Assembly (NCBI RefSeq): GCF_000772935.1
Contig: NZ_JPVR01000071.1
Span: 92,618-156,617 of the forward strand
Length of the DNA: 64,000 nt
Direction: 5' to 3'
Source of the DNA: Lysinibacillus boronitolerans JCM 21713 = 10a = NBRC 103108
GTDB taxonomy: Bacteria > Bacillota > Bacilli > Bacillales_A > Planococcaceae
Shown here: in pieces, positions 1-7,669 of the stretch
How the letters are laid out: the number at the start of each line of letters is the position of its first letter
Position numbering within the stretch: position 1 is the stretch's first letter
Notes under the pieces: model-generated
Seen by the model: only the letters and a program-made list of their open reading frames with translations
Databases searched by the model: none
What the model was told of the DNA's origin: nothing
Program-made: the position numbers and the translations under genes

Positions 1-1055
1 TGCAGGGTGTTGATTTTATCGCAGTTAACACGGATGCACAGGCATTAAATTTATCCAAAGCAGAAGTAAGGCTACAAATTGGGGCTAAATTAACGCGTGG
101 ATTAGGTGCAGGTGCAAATCCTGAAGTAGGGAAAAAAGCTGCAGAAGAAAGCAGAGAACAGCTAGAAGAGGTTTTACGAGGAGCCGATATGGTATTCGTG
201 ACTGCTGGTATGGGCGGCGGAACGGGTACGGGTGCAGCTCCAGTGATTGCACAAATTGCACGTGAATTGGGAGCCCTTACAGTAGGTGTTGTCACACGTC
301 CATTTACTTTTGAAGGTCGTAAGCGTCAAACACAAGCAATCGGTGGAATTGGCGGTATGAAAGAAGCAGTAGATACACTGATTGTGATACCAAACGACAA
401 GCTACTACAAATAGTTGATAAATCAACACCAATGCTAGAAGCATTTAGAGAAGCCGATAATGTATTACGTCAAGGTGTACAAGGTATTTCAGATTTAATT
501 GCTACACCGGGTCTTATTAACTTAGACTTTGCAGACGTGAAAACGATTATGTCCAACAAAGGTTCAGCCTTAATGGGAATTGGTATCGCGACGGGCGAAA
601 ACAGAGCTTCTGAGGCTGCAAAGAAAGCTATTTCAAGTCCATTGCTTGAATCGTCTATCGACGGTGCAAAAGGTGTTCTTATGAACATTACAGGTGGTTC
701 AAATCTTAGCTTATTTGAAGTACAAGAAGCGGCAGATATCGTAGCTTCTGCGTCAGATGAAGAGGTAAATATGATTTTCGGTTCTGTTATTAATGAAAAT
801 CTTAAAGATGAAATCATTGTTACAGTCATTGCGACAGGCTTCACAGAGGAAGCTTTACAGCAACAACGACCAACAGCAAAACCGACACTTAACATGAACA
901 GACAATCTGCTCCACAGCAACAAGCACCTATTCGTGAACAACGACAAGAAATGCATGTGCAACATGAGCAGCCACGTCAAAATCAGCAAAATTATGCACA
1001 GGATGACATGCTTGAGGTTCCAGCATTTTTACGTAACCGCAAAAATCGTGGTTAA
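1..1055 (+). CDS. ftsZ: Cell division protein FtsZ (5' end cut by window edge)
   Basis: Tubulin-like GTPase that polymerises at midcell to form the Z ring. The reading frame is open from base 3, so about the first 35-40 residues lie outside the window. The tubulin signature GGGTGTG is encoded near base 220, preceded by the conserved NTDAQAL stretch near base 30. The core is followed by a Gln-rich unstructured linker and ends in the conserved C-terminal peptide (VPAFLRNR) that binds partners such as FtsA, SepF and EzrA. Followed directly by a strong terminator. sepF and divIVA lie a few kb downstream. Identification is secure. Confidence 0.98.
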   Translation, partial: QGVDFIAVNTDAQALNLSKAEVRLQIGAKLTRGLGAGANPEVGKKAAEESREQLEEVLRGADMVFVTAGMGGGTGTGAAPVIAQIARELGALTVGVVTRPFTFEGRKRQTQAIGGIGGMKEAVDTLIVIPNDKLLQIVDKSTPMLEAFREADNVLRQGVQGISDLIATPGLINLDFADVKTIMSNKGSALMGIGIATGENRASEAAKKAISSPLLESSIDGAKGVLMNITGGSNLSLFEVQEAADIVASASDEEVNMIFGSVINENLKDEIIVTVIATGFTEEALQQQRPTAKPTLNMNRQSAPQQQAPIREQRQEMHVQHEQPRQNQQNYAQDDMLEVPAFLRNRKNRG

Positions 1056-1064
1056 TTAACTTCT

Positions 1065-1104
1065 AAAAAGCTCGTATTTTACATATGTAAAATACGAGCT
1101 TTTT
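1065..1104 (+). terminator. Rho-independent terminator after ftsZ
   Basis: A near-perfect inverted repeat: AAAAGCTCGTATTTTACAT pairs with its complement ending in GAGCTTTTTA. It lies 10 bases after the ftsZ stop and ends in a T run. Confidence 0.9.
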
Positions 1105-1148
1105 ATATTGACTGTCATGATGTTCAAATGTGTAAGGAAACCATGTTT

Positions 1149-1216
1149 TTTGTCAAAACATTTTTAGGAAATGATGCGATTGTTTGACAATATTTGTGGG
1201 AGTAACGTGCTAACTT
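1149..1216 (+). promoter_or_regulatory. Likely Spo0A-controlled spoIIG promoter
   Basis: A 0A-box-like TTTGTCAAAA lies at 1149-1158. A second box reads TTGTCAAAC on the reverse strand and overlaps TTGACA at 1184-1189. The best -10 is an extended TGCTAACTT at 1208-1216, so the -35/-10 spacing is about 21 bases. In B. subtilis the spoIIG promoter also has abnormally long spacing (22 bp) and needs Spo0A~P bound next to the -35. The layout is seen; Spo0A dependence is inferred. Confidence 0.55.
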
Positions 1217-1237
1217 TGTAAGTAGGAGGCGGCTGTT

Positions 1238-2071
1238 ATGTATGGAGAATGGCTGGTGCTCATTAATACGCTTTTTAATCTAGCGATACTCACGTTTACA
1301 GCAAGAGTAACAGGAGTCCTTGTAAAAAATTCAAGATTATTAATGAGTTCAATTTGTAGTAGTTTTGTAGCTGTCATTGGCGGTCAAATGCTGTGGACGA
1401 CAATTCTTAGTTTTATATTATTAATTGGTATAGCGTTTCATTTTAAGATTCGAAGCTTTCAGAAGCAAGGACCGATTGTGTTAACAGCAACGATCGTTAT
1501 TGGCGGATTGTTAACAGCACTACAACCTTTTTTAAAAAATCTTTCTGCCATCCATTTCATAATCATTTGCTTTTTGCTGGCAGTTTTAAATCTTGTTGCA
1601 TTTTATAAGCAATGGGGTTTTGTAAAGTTAGAACGCTTAAGTGGTCAATTTGTATTTGATACAACTTTAACAATCTTTGGGGCAACAATACCACTTTCTG
1701 CCTTTGTAGATACAGGAAATCAAGCTATTGAGCCATTATCAGGCAAACCGGTTCATTTTGTTTCCTATACTGCTTTGAGACCACATTTACCTTCGGCGTT
1801 CAGGGAAGCATTAATGGAATGGCAAGAAACAGATCCGTACAATGTATCTATGTTTTCAGAAGATTATCAGCGTTATATACGATTTATTCATGTCAATACA
1901 GTACAACAGCAAACCGTTGTCCTTGGTTTTCGCTTTGATGAGTGGCATATAAAGGGGGAGCCTTCACAAGTGAAAATGAATGAATATATTGTATTAACCA
2001 AAAAAGCTAAAAATTTTCCACATAGCACAGCAGCAATTTTACATTTTTCAGCGCTTTCAAATAACTCATAG
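1238..2071 (+). CDS. spoIIGA: Pro-sigma-E processing protease SpoIIGA
   Basis: Membrane aspartic protease that cleaves pro-SigE in the mother cell after a signal (SpoIIR) from the forespore. The N-terminal half has about five hydrophobic membrane segments (residues 1-140). The C-terminal soluble half carries the aspartic-protease motif FVDTGN near residue 158. At 277 residues it is somewhat shorter than the B. subtilis protein (about 309). The start is ATG with AGGAGG upstream. sigE begins 13 bases after its stop, as in other spore formers, so protease and substrate are co-transcribed. Confidence 0.95.
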   Translation: MYGEWLVLINTLFNLAILTFTARVTGVLVKNSRLLMSSICSSFVAVIGGQMLWTTILSFILLIGIAFHFKIRSFQKQGPIVLTATIVIGGLLTALQPFLKNLSAIHFIIICFLLAVLNLVAFYKQWGFVKLERLSGQFVFDTTLTIFGATIPLSAFVDTGNQAIEPLSGKPVHFVSYTALRPHLPSAFREALMEWQETDPYNVSMFSEDYQRYIRFIHVNTVQQQTVVLGFRFDEWHIKGEPSQVKMNEYIVLTKKAKNFPHSTAAILHFSALSNNS

Positions 2072-2084
2072 AGGGGGAGAACTA

Positions 2085-2792
2085 TTGCTTCTTAGGCTAC
2101 TTGCTAGCTTGAAAAAATTATGGAGTAAGTTTCGGAGTCGTGAAACGTACTATATAGGGGGAAATGATTCATTGCCAGTGCCATTAAGTCGAGAAGAAGA
2201 AGTTACAGTCATTGCATCCTTTATGAACGGTGATTTACGAGCTAGAGACACACTAATTGAACGTAATTTACGTCTTGTTGTTTATATTGCTAGACGTTTT
2301 GATAATACGGGAACGCCAATCGAAGACTTAATCAGCATTGGCTCCATTGGTTTAATAAAGGCGATTGAGACGTTCAATACGGATAAAAATATTAAGCTTG
2401 CAACTTACGCATCACGCTGTATTGAAAATGAAATTTTAATGCATTTACGAAAAACAAGTCGTATGAAGGGTGAAGTTTCCTTAGATGAGCCACTAAATTC
2501 TGATGCAGATGGAAATGAATTATTACTGTCAGATATTTTAGGAACAGAAGAGCATATTATTTTAGATAATGTGGAGAAAAAAATTGAACGTCAGCATATG
2601 TTCCACGCTATTAATTTACTAGGTGCGCGTGAACGTTATATTATGGAATGTCGCTTTGGTCTCAATGGAAAAGTTGAAATGACACAAAAAGAAGTTGCAG
2701 ATCATTTAGGCATATCGCAATCATATATTTCCCGTTTAGAAAAGAAAATTATTCAAGATTTACGTGAAAATTTAAATCAACCAATTTCTTAG
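2085..2792 (+). CDS. sigE: Sporulation sigma factor E (pro-form), TTG start
   Basis: Early mother-cell sigma factor made as an inactive precursor. The N-terminal pro-region is basic and amphipathic (residues 1-20) and is followed by YYIGG, the processing neighbourhood known from B. subtilis pro-SigE. Region 2 ([42 protein letters not shown]) and region 4 with its HTH ([21 protein letters not shown]) are complete. The start is TTG at 2085, chosen for the GAGGGGGAGA ribosome binding site at 2071-2080 and because the pro-sequence length then matches the family. Confidence 0.97.
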   Translation: MLLRLLASLKKLWSKFRSRETYYIGGNDSLPVPLSREEEVTVIASFMNGDLRARDTLIERNLRLVVYIARRFDNTGTPIEDLISIGSIGLIKAIETFNTDKNIKLATYASRCIENEILMHLRKTSRMKGEVSLDEPLNSDADGNELLLSDILGTEEHIILDNVEKKIERQHMFHAINLLGARERYIMECRFGLNGKVEMTQKEVADHLGISQSYISRLEKKIIQDLRENLNQPIS

Positions 2793-2834
2793 AAAGGGAA
2801 ATTTAACCTACCTAAAATTGGTCGCAGCTTTTGT

Positions 2835-2862
2835 GCATATTCTTGTTTCTCTCGGACAAACT
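2835..2862 (+). promoter_or_regulatory. Candidate SigF/SigG-type promoter for sigG
   Basis: GCATA at 2835-2839 matches the forespore -35 consensus GYATA. GGACAAACT at 2854-2862 matches the SigF -10 consensus GGNNANAHT at every fixed position, with 14 bases between. It lies about 45 bases upstream of sigG, whose B. subtilis homologue is transcribed by SigF and then by SigG. Confidence 0.55.
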
Positions 2863-2906
2863 GATGTCACGGTTTAGTCAGAGAATAACATCCGGAGGAA
2901 TCGAAT

Positions 2907-3680
2907 ATGCGAACAAAAGTAGATCTTTGCGGCTTAGATACATCGACTTTGCCAATTCTAAAGCACGAGGAAATGAAGGAACTCTTCATCCGGTTACAAG
3001 CTGGAGAAACAGAGATTAGAGAAGAGCTTGTGATGTGCAATTTAAGGCTAGTGCTTAGTATTGTCGGTAGATTTGCCTATAGAGGTGAACAGGCAGATGA
3101 TTTATTTCAAGTGGGCTGTATTGGCCTCATGAAAGCCATTGATCATTTTGATTTAAAGCATAATGTACGATTTTCGACATATGCTGTACCAATGATTATT
3201 GGTGAAATTCGTCGCCATCTGCGTGATCATCATGCATTACGTGTATCTCGCTCTCTAAGAGATATAGCTTATAAGGCAATGCAGGCAAAAGAGCAATGGA
3301 TAACCGATAATTTGCGAGAACCAACGATTGAAGAAATTGCTGAAATGATTGACATGAAAAAGGAAGATGTTTTATTTGCTTTAGATGCAATTCAAGATCC
3401 AGTTTCATTACAAGAGCCCATTTATTCAGATGGCGGAGATGCTGTTTATATGATGGACCAATTACGTGATGATGATGTATCTGAGGATCAATGGGTTGCC
3501 TATGTGTCGGTAAAGGAAAGCTTGCAAAAGCTAGATGAACGTCAGCAAATGATCGTTGCCAAACGATTTTATTATGGAGAAACCCAAACTGAGATTGCCA
3601 AAGAACTTGGGATTTCTCAAGCACAAATATCACGTCTTGAAAAAAATGCAATTGAAACAATGCAAAAAGATTACAAATAA
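2907..3680 (+). CDS. sigG: Late forespore sigma factor G
   Basis: Directs late forespore transcription. The 257 residues match the family length. The N-terminus (KVDLCGLDTSTLPILKHEEM) is the SigG-type segment that distinguishes it from SigF. Region 2 (DDLFQVGCIGLMKAIDHFD, FSTYAVPMIIGEIRR), region 3 (VSRSLRDIAYKA) and the region 4 HTH (QTEIAKELGISQAQISRLEK) are intact. ATG start with GGAGGA upstream. It follows sigE by 114 bases with its own forespore promoter candidate and a strong terminator behind it. Confidence 0.97.
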   Translation: MRTKVDLCGLDTSTLPILKHEEMKELFIRLQAGETEIREELVMCNLRLVLSIVGRFAYRGEQADDLFQVGCIGLMKAIDHFDLKHNVRFSTYAVPMIIGEIRRHLRDHHALRVSRSLRDIAYKAMQAKEQWITDNLREPTIEEIAEMIDMKKEDVLFALDAIQDPVSLQEPIYSDGGDAVYMMDQLRDDDVSEDQWVAYVSVKESLQKLDERQQMIVAKRFYYGETQTEIAKELGISQAQISRLEKNAIETMQKDYK

Positions 3681-3681
3681 A

Positions 3682-3714
3682 AAAATGCGCATCGTATAAT
3701 TCGGTGCGCATTTT
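3682..3714 (+). terminator. Terminator after sigG
   Basis: AAAATGCGCA at 3682-3691 pairs perfectly with TGCGCATTTT at 3705-3714; the loop is 13 bases. The T run lies within the stem, so it may work in both directions. Confidence 0.88.
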
Positions 3715-3814
3715 ATCTTCATTCAATGAACAAGTAATACATAAATATAAAGTAACAGCAAAGTTTGATGGTAGAAATGATTATACGAAAGTAAACAATA
3801 GAGGAGGTATGTCA

Positions 3815-4051
3815 TTGCGTTTTTCGATGTTACAACAAAAAGAAGTCATTGAAGCAGGAAATGGACGATTTATAGGCTTTGTAATAGATGCTGAAGTATC
3901 AAAAGAAACGGGCTATGTGACAGCGTTTTTGATTGCAGAGCCTCGCAAATATCTTGGTTTTTTTAAAGGCGAAGAGTCTGTGAGGAAAGTGTATATGAAG
4001 GATGTGCTTGTTGTTGGCAAGGATGTCATTTTAGTCAAAGCCCTTTCCTAA
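3815..4051 (+). CDS. ylmC: YlmC/YmxH-family PRC-barrel protein
   Basis: Small protein (78 residues from the chosen start) of the YlmC/YmxH sporulation-associated PRC-barrel family; the molecular role is unknown. The family core FIGFVIDAEVSKETGYVTAFLI and KYLGFF is visible, ending in DVILVKAL. The start is taken as TTG at 3815 because GAGGAGG (3801-3807) lies 7 bases before it. The in-frame ATG at 3809 touches the ribosome binding site. In B. subtilis ylmD follows; here the next gene is ylmE, so ylmD is absent. Confidence 0.8.
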   Translation: MRFSMLQQKEVIEAGNGRFIGFVIDAEVSKETGYVTAFLIAEPRKYLGFFKGEESVRKVYMKDVLVVGKDVILVKALS

Positions 4052-4170
4052 GACGTAGGCTCATTAAAATTATGAGGATTGTATGCTGACATAGGTCAGG
4101 CTATTCATTGATAAATCAAGCATTGCTTGTTACAATAAAAGAAACTATTGTTGTAAAGTTGGGAAAAACA

Positions 4171-4875
4171 GTGACAAAAATCTTAACAAATTTAAACAAA
4201 CTAAATGAATTAATAACAGCAGCAGAAAAAAAAGGGAATCGTGAGGGCGAGAAAGTCCAAATAATTGCCGTGACTAAGGAAGTTTCTGTTGAAAGAACGC
4301 AAGAAGCAATTGAAGCAGGACTCACTCATTTAGGAGAAAATAGACCAGAAGGCTTACATCGCAAAATTACTGAGATTCACGCTGATGTACATTGGCATTA
4401 CATTGGGTCGCTTCAAACACGTAAAGTAAAACAAGTGATAAACAGCATTGATTATTTGCACTCCTTAGATCGTTTGAGTTTGGCAGAAGAAATTGAAAAA
4501 AGAGCAGAACAACCTGTTAAATGTTTTGTACAAGTAAATGTTTCTGGTGAAGAATCAAAGCATGGGTTAACTATCGAAGAAGTTTTGCCTTTTGTAGAAG
4601 CATTAAAAGGTTTTACTAAAATTCAAGTTGTAGGTTTAATGACTATGGCACCAAACACCGAAAACGAAGCAATTATTCGCTCTGTTTTCAAGCAATTAAA
4701 ACAATGTCAACAGCAAATAGCCGAGCAAGGATTCGCACACGCACCTTGTACCGAGTTATCAATGGGCATGTCTAATGACTTTGAAATTGCGGTAGAGGAA
4801 GGGGCTACTTTTGTTCGAGTCGGAACGGCTCTTGTTGGAAATGAAAGAGGGGAACAGGATGAGCATGAAAAATAA
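4171..4875 (+). CDS. ylmE: YggS/PLPBP-family PLP homeostasis protein YlmE
   Basis: Pyridoxal-phosphate binding protein of the YggS/PROSC family, which buffers PLP and affects amino-acid and keto-acid pools. The PLP lysine is in [28 protein letters not shown] and [22 protein letters not shown] are family hallmarks. The GTG at 4171 aligns with the family N-terminus; an in-frame TTG at 4108 would add 21 atypical residues, and neither has a strong ribosome binding site. Its 3' end overlaps sepF by 17 bases. It is conserved in the division gene cluster. Confidence 0.88.
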   Translation: MTKILTNLNKLNELITAAEKKGNREGEKVQIIAVTKEVSVERTQEAIEAGLTHLGENRPEGLHRKITEIHADVHWHYIGSLQTRKVKQVINSIDYLHSLDRLSLAEEIEKRAEQPVKCFVQVNVSGEESKHGLTIEEVLPFVEALKGFTKIQVVGLMTMAPNTENEAIIRSVFKQLKQCQQQIAEQGFAHAPCTELSMGMSNDFEIAVEEGATFVRVGTALVGNERGEQDEHEK

Positions 4876-5356
4876 GATTAAAAACTTCTTTTACCTTGAA
4901 GAAGAATTAGAAGAAGAAATCACGCAAGCTCCTATTCAGCAACAACAACCCATACAACAACAGCAACCGATTCATTCAGTTAAGCCAAAAAAAATGATGA
5001 AAGAACGCAAAGCACCTATTCATGAAATCATGCCACAAAGCACAGCAACTCCTAATAACATTGTCAGTTTGCAGGCAGCGATGAGTTCTAAGGGAGCAAA
5101 AGTTGTTTTAATAGAACCGAGAGTTTATGCAGAAGCACAGGATATCGCAGAGCATTTAAAAAATAAACGCGCAACAATTGTCAATTTACAACGTATTGAA
5201 CGAGAGCAAGGCAAACGCATTATTGATTTTTTAAGTGGTACAGTCTATGCTCTTGCTGGAGATATTCAACGTATCGGTAAAGATATCTTCCTTTGTACGC
5301 CAGATAATGTAGAAGTGACTGGTGAAATTACAAACTTTATTTTAGACGATAATTAA
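4859..5356 (+). CDS. sepF: Cell division protein SepF
   Basis: FtsZ-binding division protein that forms rings or arcs at the septum and anchors the Z ring through an N-terminal amphipathic helix ([13 protein letters not shown]). A Gln/Pro low-complexity linker ([12 protein letters not shown]) precedes the conserved C-terminal DUF552 fold (residues about 75-160: [38 protein letters not shown]). The ATG at 4859 was chosen for the AGAGGGG site 6 bases upstream and for family agreement. At 165 residues it is slightly longer than B. subtilis SepF because of the linker. Confidence 0.95.
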   Translation: MSMKNKIKNFFYLEEELEEEITQAPIQQQQPIQQQQPIHSVKPKKMMKERKAPIHEIMPQSTATPNNIVSLQAAMSSKGAKVVLIEPRVYAEAQDIAEHLKNKRATIVNLQRIEREQGKRIIDFLSGTVYALAGDIQRIGKDIFLCTPDNVEVTGEITNFILDDN

Positions 5357-5376
5357 TAGCGAGGATTGTAGTTTAT

Positions 5377-5658
5377 ATGACTTTTTTTATTATACTTGGT
5401 TATGTATCATTAGCATTTAAGATTTATTCATTCATGCTAATTGCATATATCTTAATGTCTTGGGTGCCTGCCGCTCAAAATTCAGCCATTGGTCGCATGC
5501 TTGAAAAAGTGTGTGAGCCATATTTAGGGATTTTCAGAAAATTCATTCCGCCACTTGGTATGATTGATATTTCGCCAATTGTAGCCATCTTTATGCTGAA
5601 TTTTATAGAAAGAGGGCTTTATATAGTCATTCAGAAAATATATTTTATGTTCGCTTAG
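5377..5658 (+). CDS. ylmG: YggT-family membrane protein YlmG
   Basis: 93-residue integral membrane protein with two YggT-type hydrophobic segments (residues about 3-28 and 65-90) around a loop containing VCEPYLGIFRKFIPP, a family signature. The exact function is unknown; homologues occur with division genes in Gram-positives and plastids. Starts 20 bases after sepF and is followed by a terminator. Confidence 0.9.
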   Translation: MTFFIILGYVSLAFKIYSFMLIAYILMSWVPAAQNSAIGRMLEKVCEPYLGIFRKFIPPLGMIDISPIVAIFMLNFIERGLYIVIQKIYFMFA

Positions 5659-5663
5659 AAATA

Positions 5664-5692
5664 AATCCTCACGTTTTGGTGGGGATTTTTTA
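5664..5692 (+). terminator. Terminator after ylmG
   Basis: AATCCTCAC at 5664-5672 pairs with GTGGGGATT around 5679-5687, followed by a T run. Confidence 0.75.
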
Positions 5693-5828
5693 TTTATTTT
5701 AATTATCTCCGCTATTAAAGCGACTAATAAAAAGTTTTAAAACAATGACGTCCAAACGTCATTAATTGGGAATACTAAGTTTCCAACTAATAAAGCAAAA
5801 AGGAACGAGTGAAAGAGGAGACAACAAG

Positions 5829-6617
5829 ATGGAACACTTAATACAGCATTTTCGAAAAGATGAACAGCCCTTTATTGAACAGGTAATAAACTGGCAGCGT
5901 GAGGTTGAAGATCGTTATGCACCTAAGCTGACAGATTTTCTTGACCCAAGACAGCGTTTTATTGTGACATCGATTATCGGGCAAGATGATACCCTGAAAA
6001 CTGCCTGTACAGGTTTATTTGAAGGGGCAGAGAGGCAGCGTATGCTCATTTTTCCTACTTACTATGAAGCGACAAATGAAGACTTTCAGTTAGTAGCATT
6101 TACGATTCAGTACCCGGTGAAATTTGTCCAATTACGACATCCCGATGTTTTAGGTGCATTGCTATCATTAGGTTTAAACCGTGGCAAATTTGGCGATATA
6201 CGTGTAAATGATCAGCAGGTGCAATTTGTTGTAGCTCAAGAAGTAGCAGAATATGTTCGGTTACATTTAACAGGTATTGGTAAAGTAAAGGTGCATATCG
6301 AGTCTTTAAAAGAATTAGAGTCCCTTATTAATAATGAGGAAGAATGGCTGGAGGAATCTCATACAGTATCTTCGATGCGATTAGATGTAATTATTGCGAC
6401 TATATTAAATGTATCACGCCAAAAAGCTCAAGCTTTAATTACTGGAAAAAAAGTACGTGTTAATTGGACAGAACGAGATACAGTTGCTTTTGAATTACAA
6501 GAGGGAGATATATTATCGATACGAGGAAGTGGTCGAGTGAAAATTATTATGACTGAAGGCCGAACAAAAAAAGATAAAATCCGTCTTCAAATCGGTCGAT
6601 TGGCCCAAAAAAGCTGA
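5829..6617 (+). CDS. ylmH: S4-domain RNA-binding protein YlmH (RqcP)
   Basis: YlmH/RqcP-family protein. In B. subtilis it acts with RqcH in ribosome-associated quality control, helping add alanine tails to stalled chains on 50S subunits; rqcH is also in this window (42840-44537). The N-terminal YlmH domain spans residues about 1-170. The C-terminal S4 domain (SSMRLDVIIATILNVSRQKAQALI, KKVRVNW, GDILSIRGSGRV) spans about 180-245. ATG 5829 was chosen because GAGGAG lies 8 bases upstream. The length of 262 residues fits the family. Confidence 0.9.
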   Translation: MEHLIQHFRKDEQPFIEQVINWQREVEDRYAPKLTDFLDPRQRFIVTSIIGQDDTLKTACTGLFEGAERQRMLIFPTYYEATNEDFQLVAFTIQYPVKFVQLRHPDVLGALLSLGLNRGKFGDIRVNDQQVQFVVAQEVAEYVRLHLTGIGKVKVHIESLKELESLINNEEEWLEESHTVSSMRLDVIIATILNVSRQKAQALITGKKVRVNWTERDTVAFELQEGDILSIRGSGRVKIIMTEGRTKKDKIRLQIGRLAQKS

Positions 6618-6712
6618 AAGTGAAGTAAATTTCATTAATTTTTACTGCTAAGTTGTCGGAACAATTGTATAATAGGAGTTACGAATGTACATGTAAAGGA
6701 GAGAAGGATTGT

Positions 6713-7237
6713 ATGCCATTATCACCTATTGATATACATAATAAGGAGTTTACAAAAGCCTTCAGAGGTTATGCTGAAGATGAAGTAAATGAATTTTTAG
6801 ATCAGATTATTAAAGACTATGAAATTCTGCTTCGTGAAAAAAAGGAAGTTGATAAGCAATTAGAGATGGCTTTAGAACAAGCGAGACATTTTAACTCCTT
6901 AGAAGAAACTTTGCAGAAGTCTATTGTCGTTGCACAAGAAGCGGCTGATGAAGTGCGAAGAAATTCTCAAAAAGAGGCAAAGCTCATTGTAAAAGAAGCT
7001 GAAAAAAATGCTGATCGAATTGTCAATGAAGCTTTGACGAAGGCTCGTAAGGTGACAATTGAAATTGATGAGCTGAAAAAGCAATCTAAGGTATTCCGTA
7101 ATCGTTTCAAGATGCTTGTAGAAGCACAGCTAGATTTACTAAATGCAGATGATTGGGATCATTTGCTGCAATATGATATTGATTTAACAGAAATTCAAGC
7201 ATCTGTTGATGAAGCACAGGATGCTGAAGATATTTAA
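6713..7237 (+). CDS. divIVA: Cell division/polarity protein DivIVA
   Basis: Coiled-coil protein that binds negatively curved membrane at poles and septa. It positions Min proteins and, in sporulation, helps anchor the chromosome at the pole. The membrane-binding N-terminus (MPLSPIDIHNKEFTKAFRGY) is followed by long heptad-repeat coiled coils (residues about 30-155) and a short acidic tail. 174 residues. ATG 6713 has AAGGAGAG upstream and gives the canonical N-terminus. Last gene before the ileS T-box leader. Confidence 0.96.
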   Translation: MPLSPIDIHNKEFTKAFRGYAEDEVNEFLDQIIKDYEILLREKKEVDKQLEMALEQARHFNSLEETLQKSIVVAQEAADEVRRNSQKEAKLIVKEAEKNADRIVNEALTKARKVTIEIDELKKQSKVFRNRFKMLVEAQLDLLNADDWDHLLQYDIDLTEIQASVDEAQDAEDI

Positions 7238-7273
7238 CTTTTCTTTTTAATTGTTGCAATTGACAAATGAAAC

Positions 7274-7302
7274 TTGACGCGATTGTGTGAATTTCATATA
7301 CT
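7274..7302 (+). promoter_or_regulatory. SigA promoter of the ileS T-box transcript
   Basis: TTGACG (7274-7279), a 17-base spacer and TATACT (7297-7302). The same two hexamers at the same spacing drive the pyr operon at 15423-15451. Predicted transcript start is about 7309. Confidence 0.75.
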
Positions 7303-7324
7303 TTGTAATAGTAATTATTTTGAA

Positions 7325-7577
7325 CAGATATGCATAAAAGCAGAGACGAAGACAGTATTTGTTAGGCGTTGTTAAGCGATTTGGGGACAGTGAGAGCCCA
7401 AACATACAACTAGCATTGAACATCACTTCTGAGCTAAATAACTGAAAAAAGTAGGTTATTTCGTGATGCACGACGTTAAATGTGCTTTTAAGAGGTAGTG
7501 CAATTTTTTGTGCTACAAGTAGGGTGGTACCGCGAGTAGAAGCTTCTCGTCCCTTAGTGGGATTGAGGGCTTTTTTT
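7325..7577 (+). promoter_or_regulatory. T-box riboswitch (isoleucine) with terminator
   Basis: Leader of ileS that senses uncharged tRNA-Ile. The T-box core AGGGTGGTACCGCG lies at 7521-7534 and is followed by the terminator stem (CTCGTCCC at 7546-7553 with GGGATTGAG at 7559-7567) and a run of seven T. The specifier loop reads GAACATCACTTC, so the specifier codon is ATC at 7422-7424, which is Ile and agrees with the downstream gene. Uncharged tRNA would stabilise the antiterminator and allow ileS transcription. The exact 5' edge of stem I is approximate. Confidence 0.92.
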
Positions 7578-7669
7578 GTTTGTTTCCGAATCGTTTTAGA
7601 TAAATTTGCCAATAACTGTCTTATGAGAAAAATGTCTAACTGTTTATGTAAAATAAAGGAGGAATTTTA

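Noticed and set aside
470..895. Long open frame on the minus strand inside ftsZ
   Set aside because: It is antisense to the highly conserved FtsZ core, has no ribosome binding site or family resemblance, and is a codon-usage shadow.
7247..7612. Open frames on both strands in the ileS leader
   Set aside because: The region is a T-box riboswitch with promoter, specifier, T-box and terminator; the frames lack ribosome binding sites and family resemblance.
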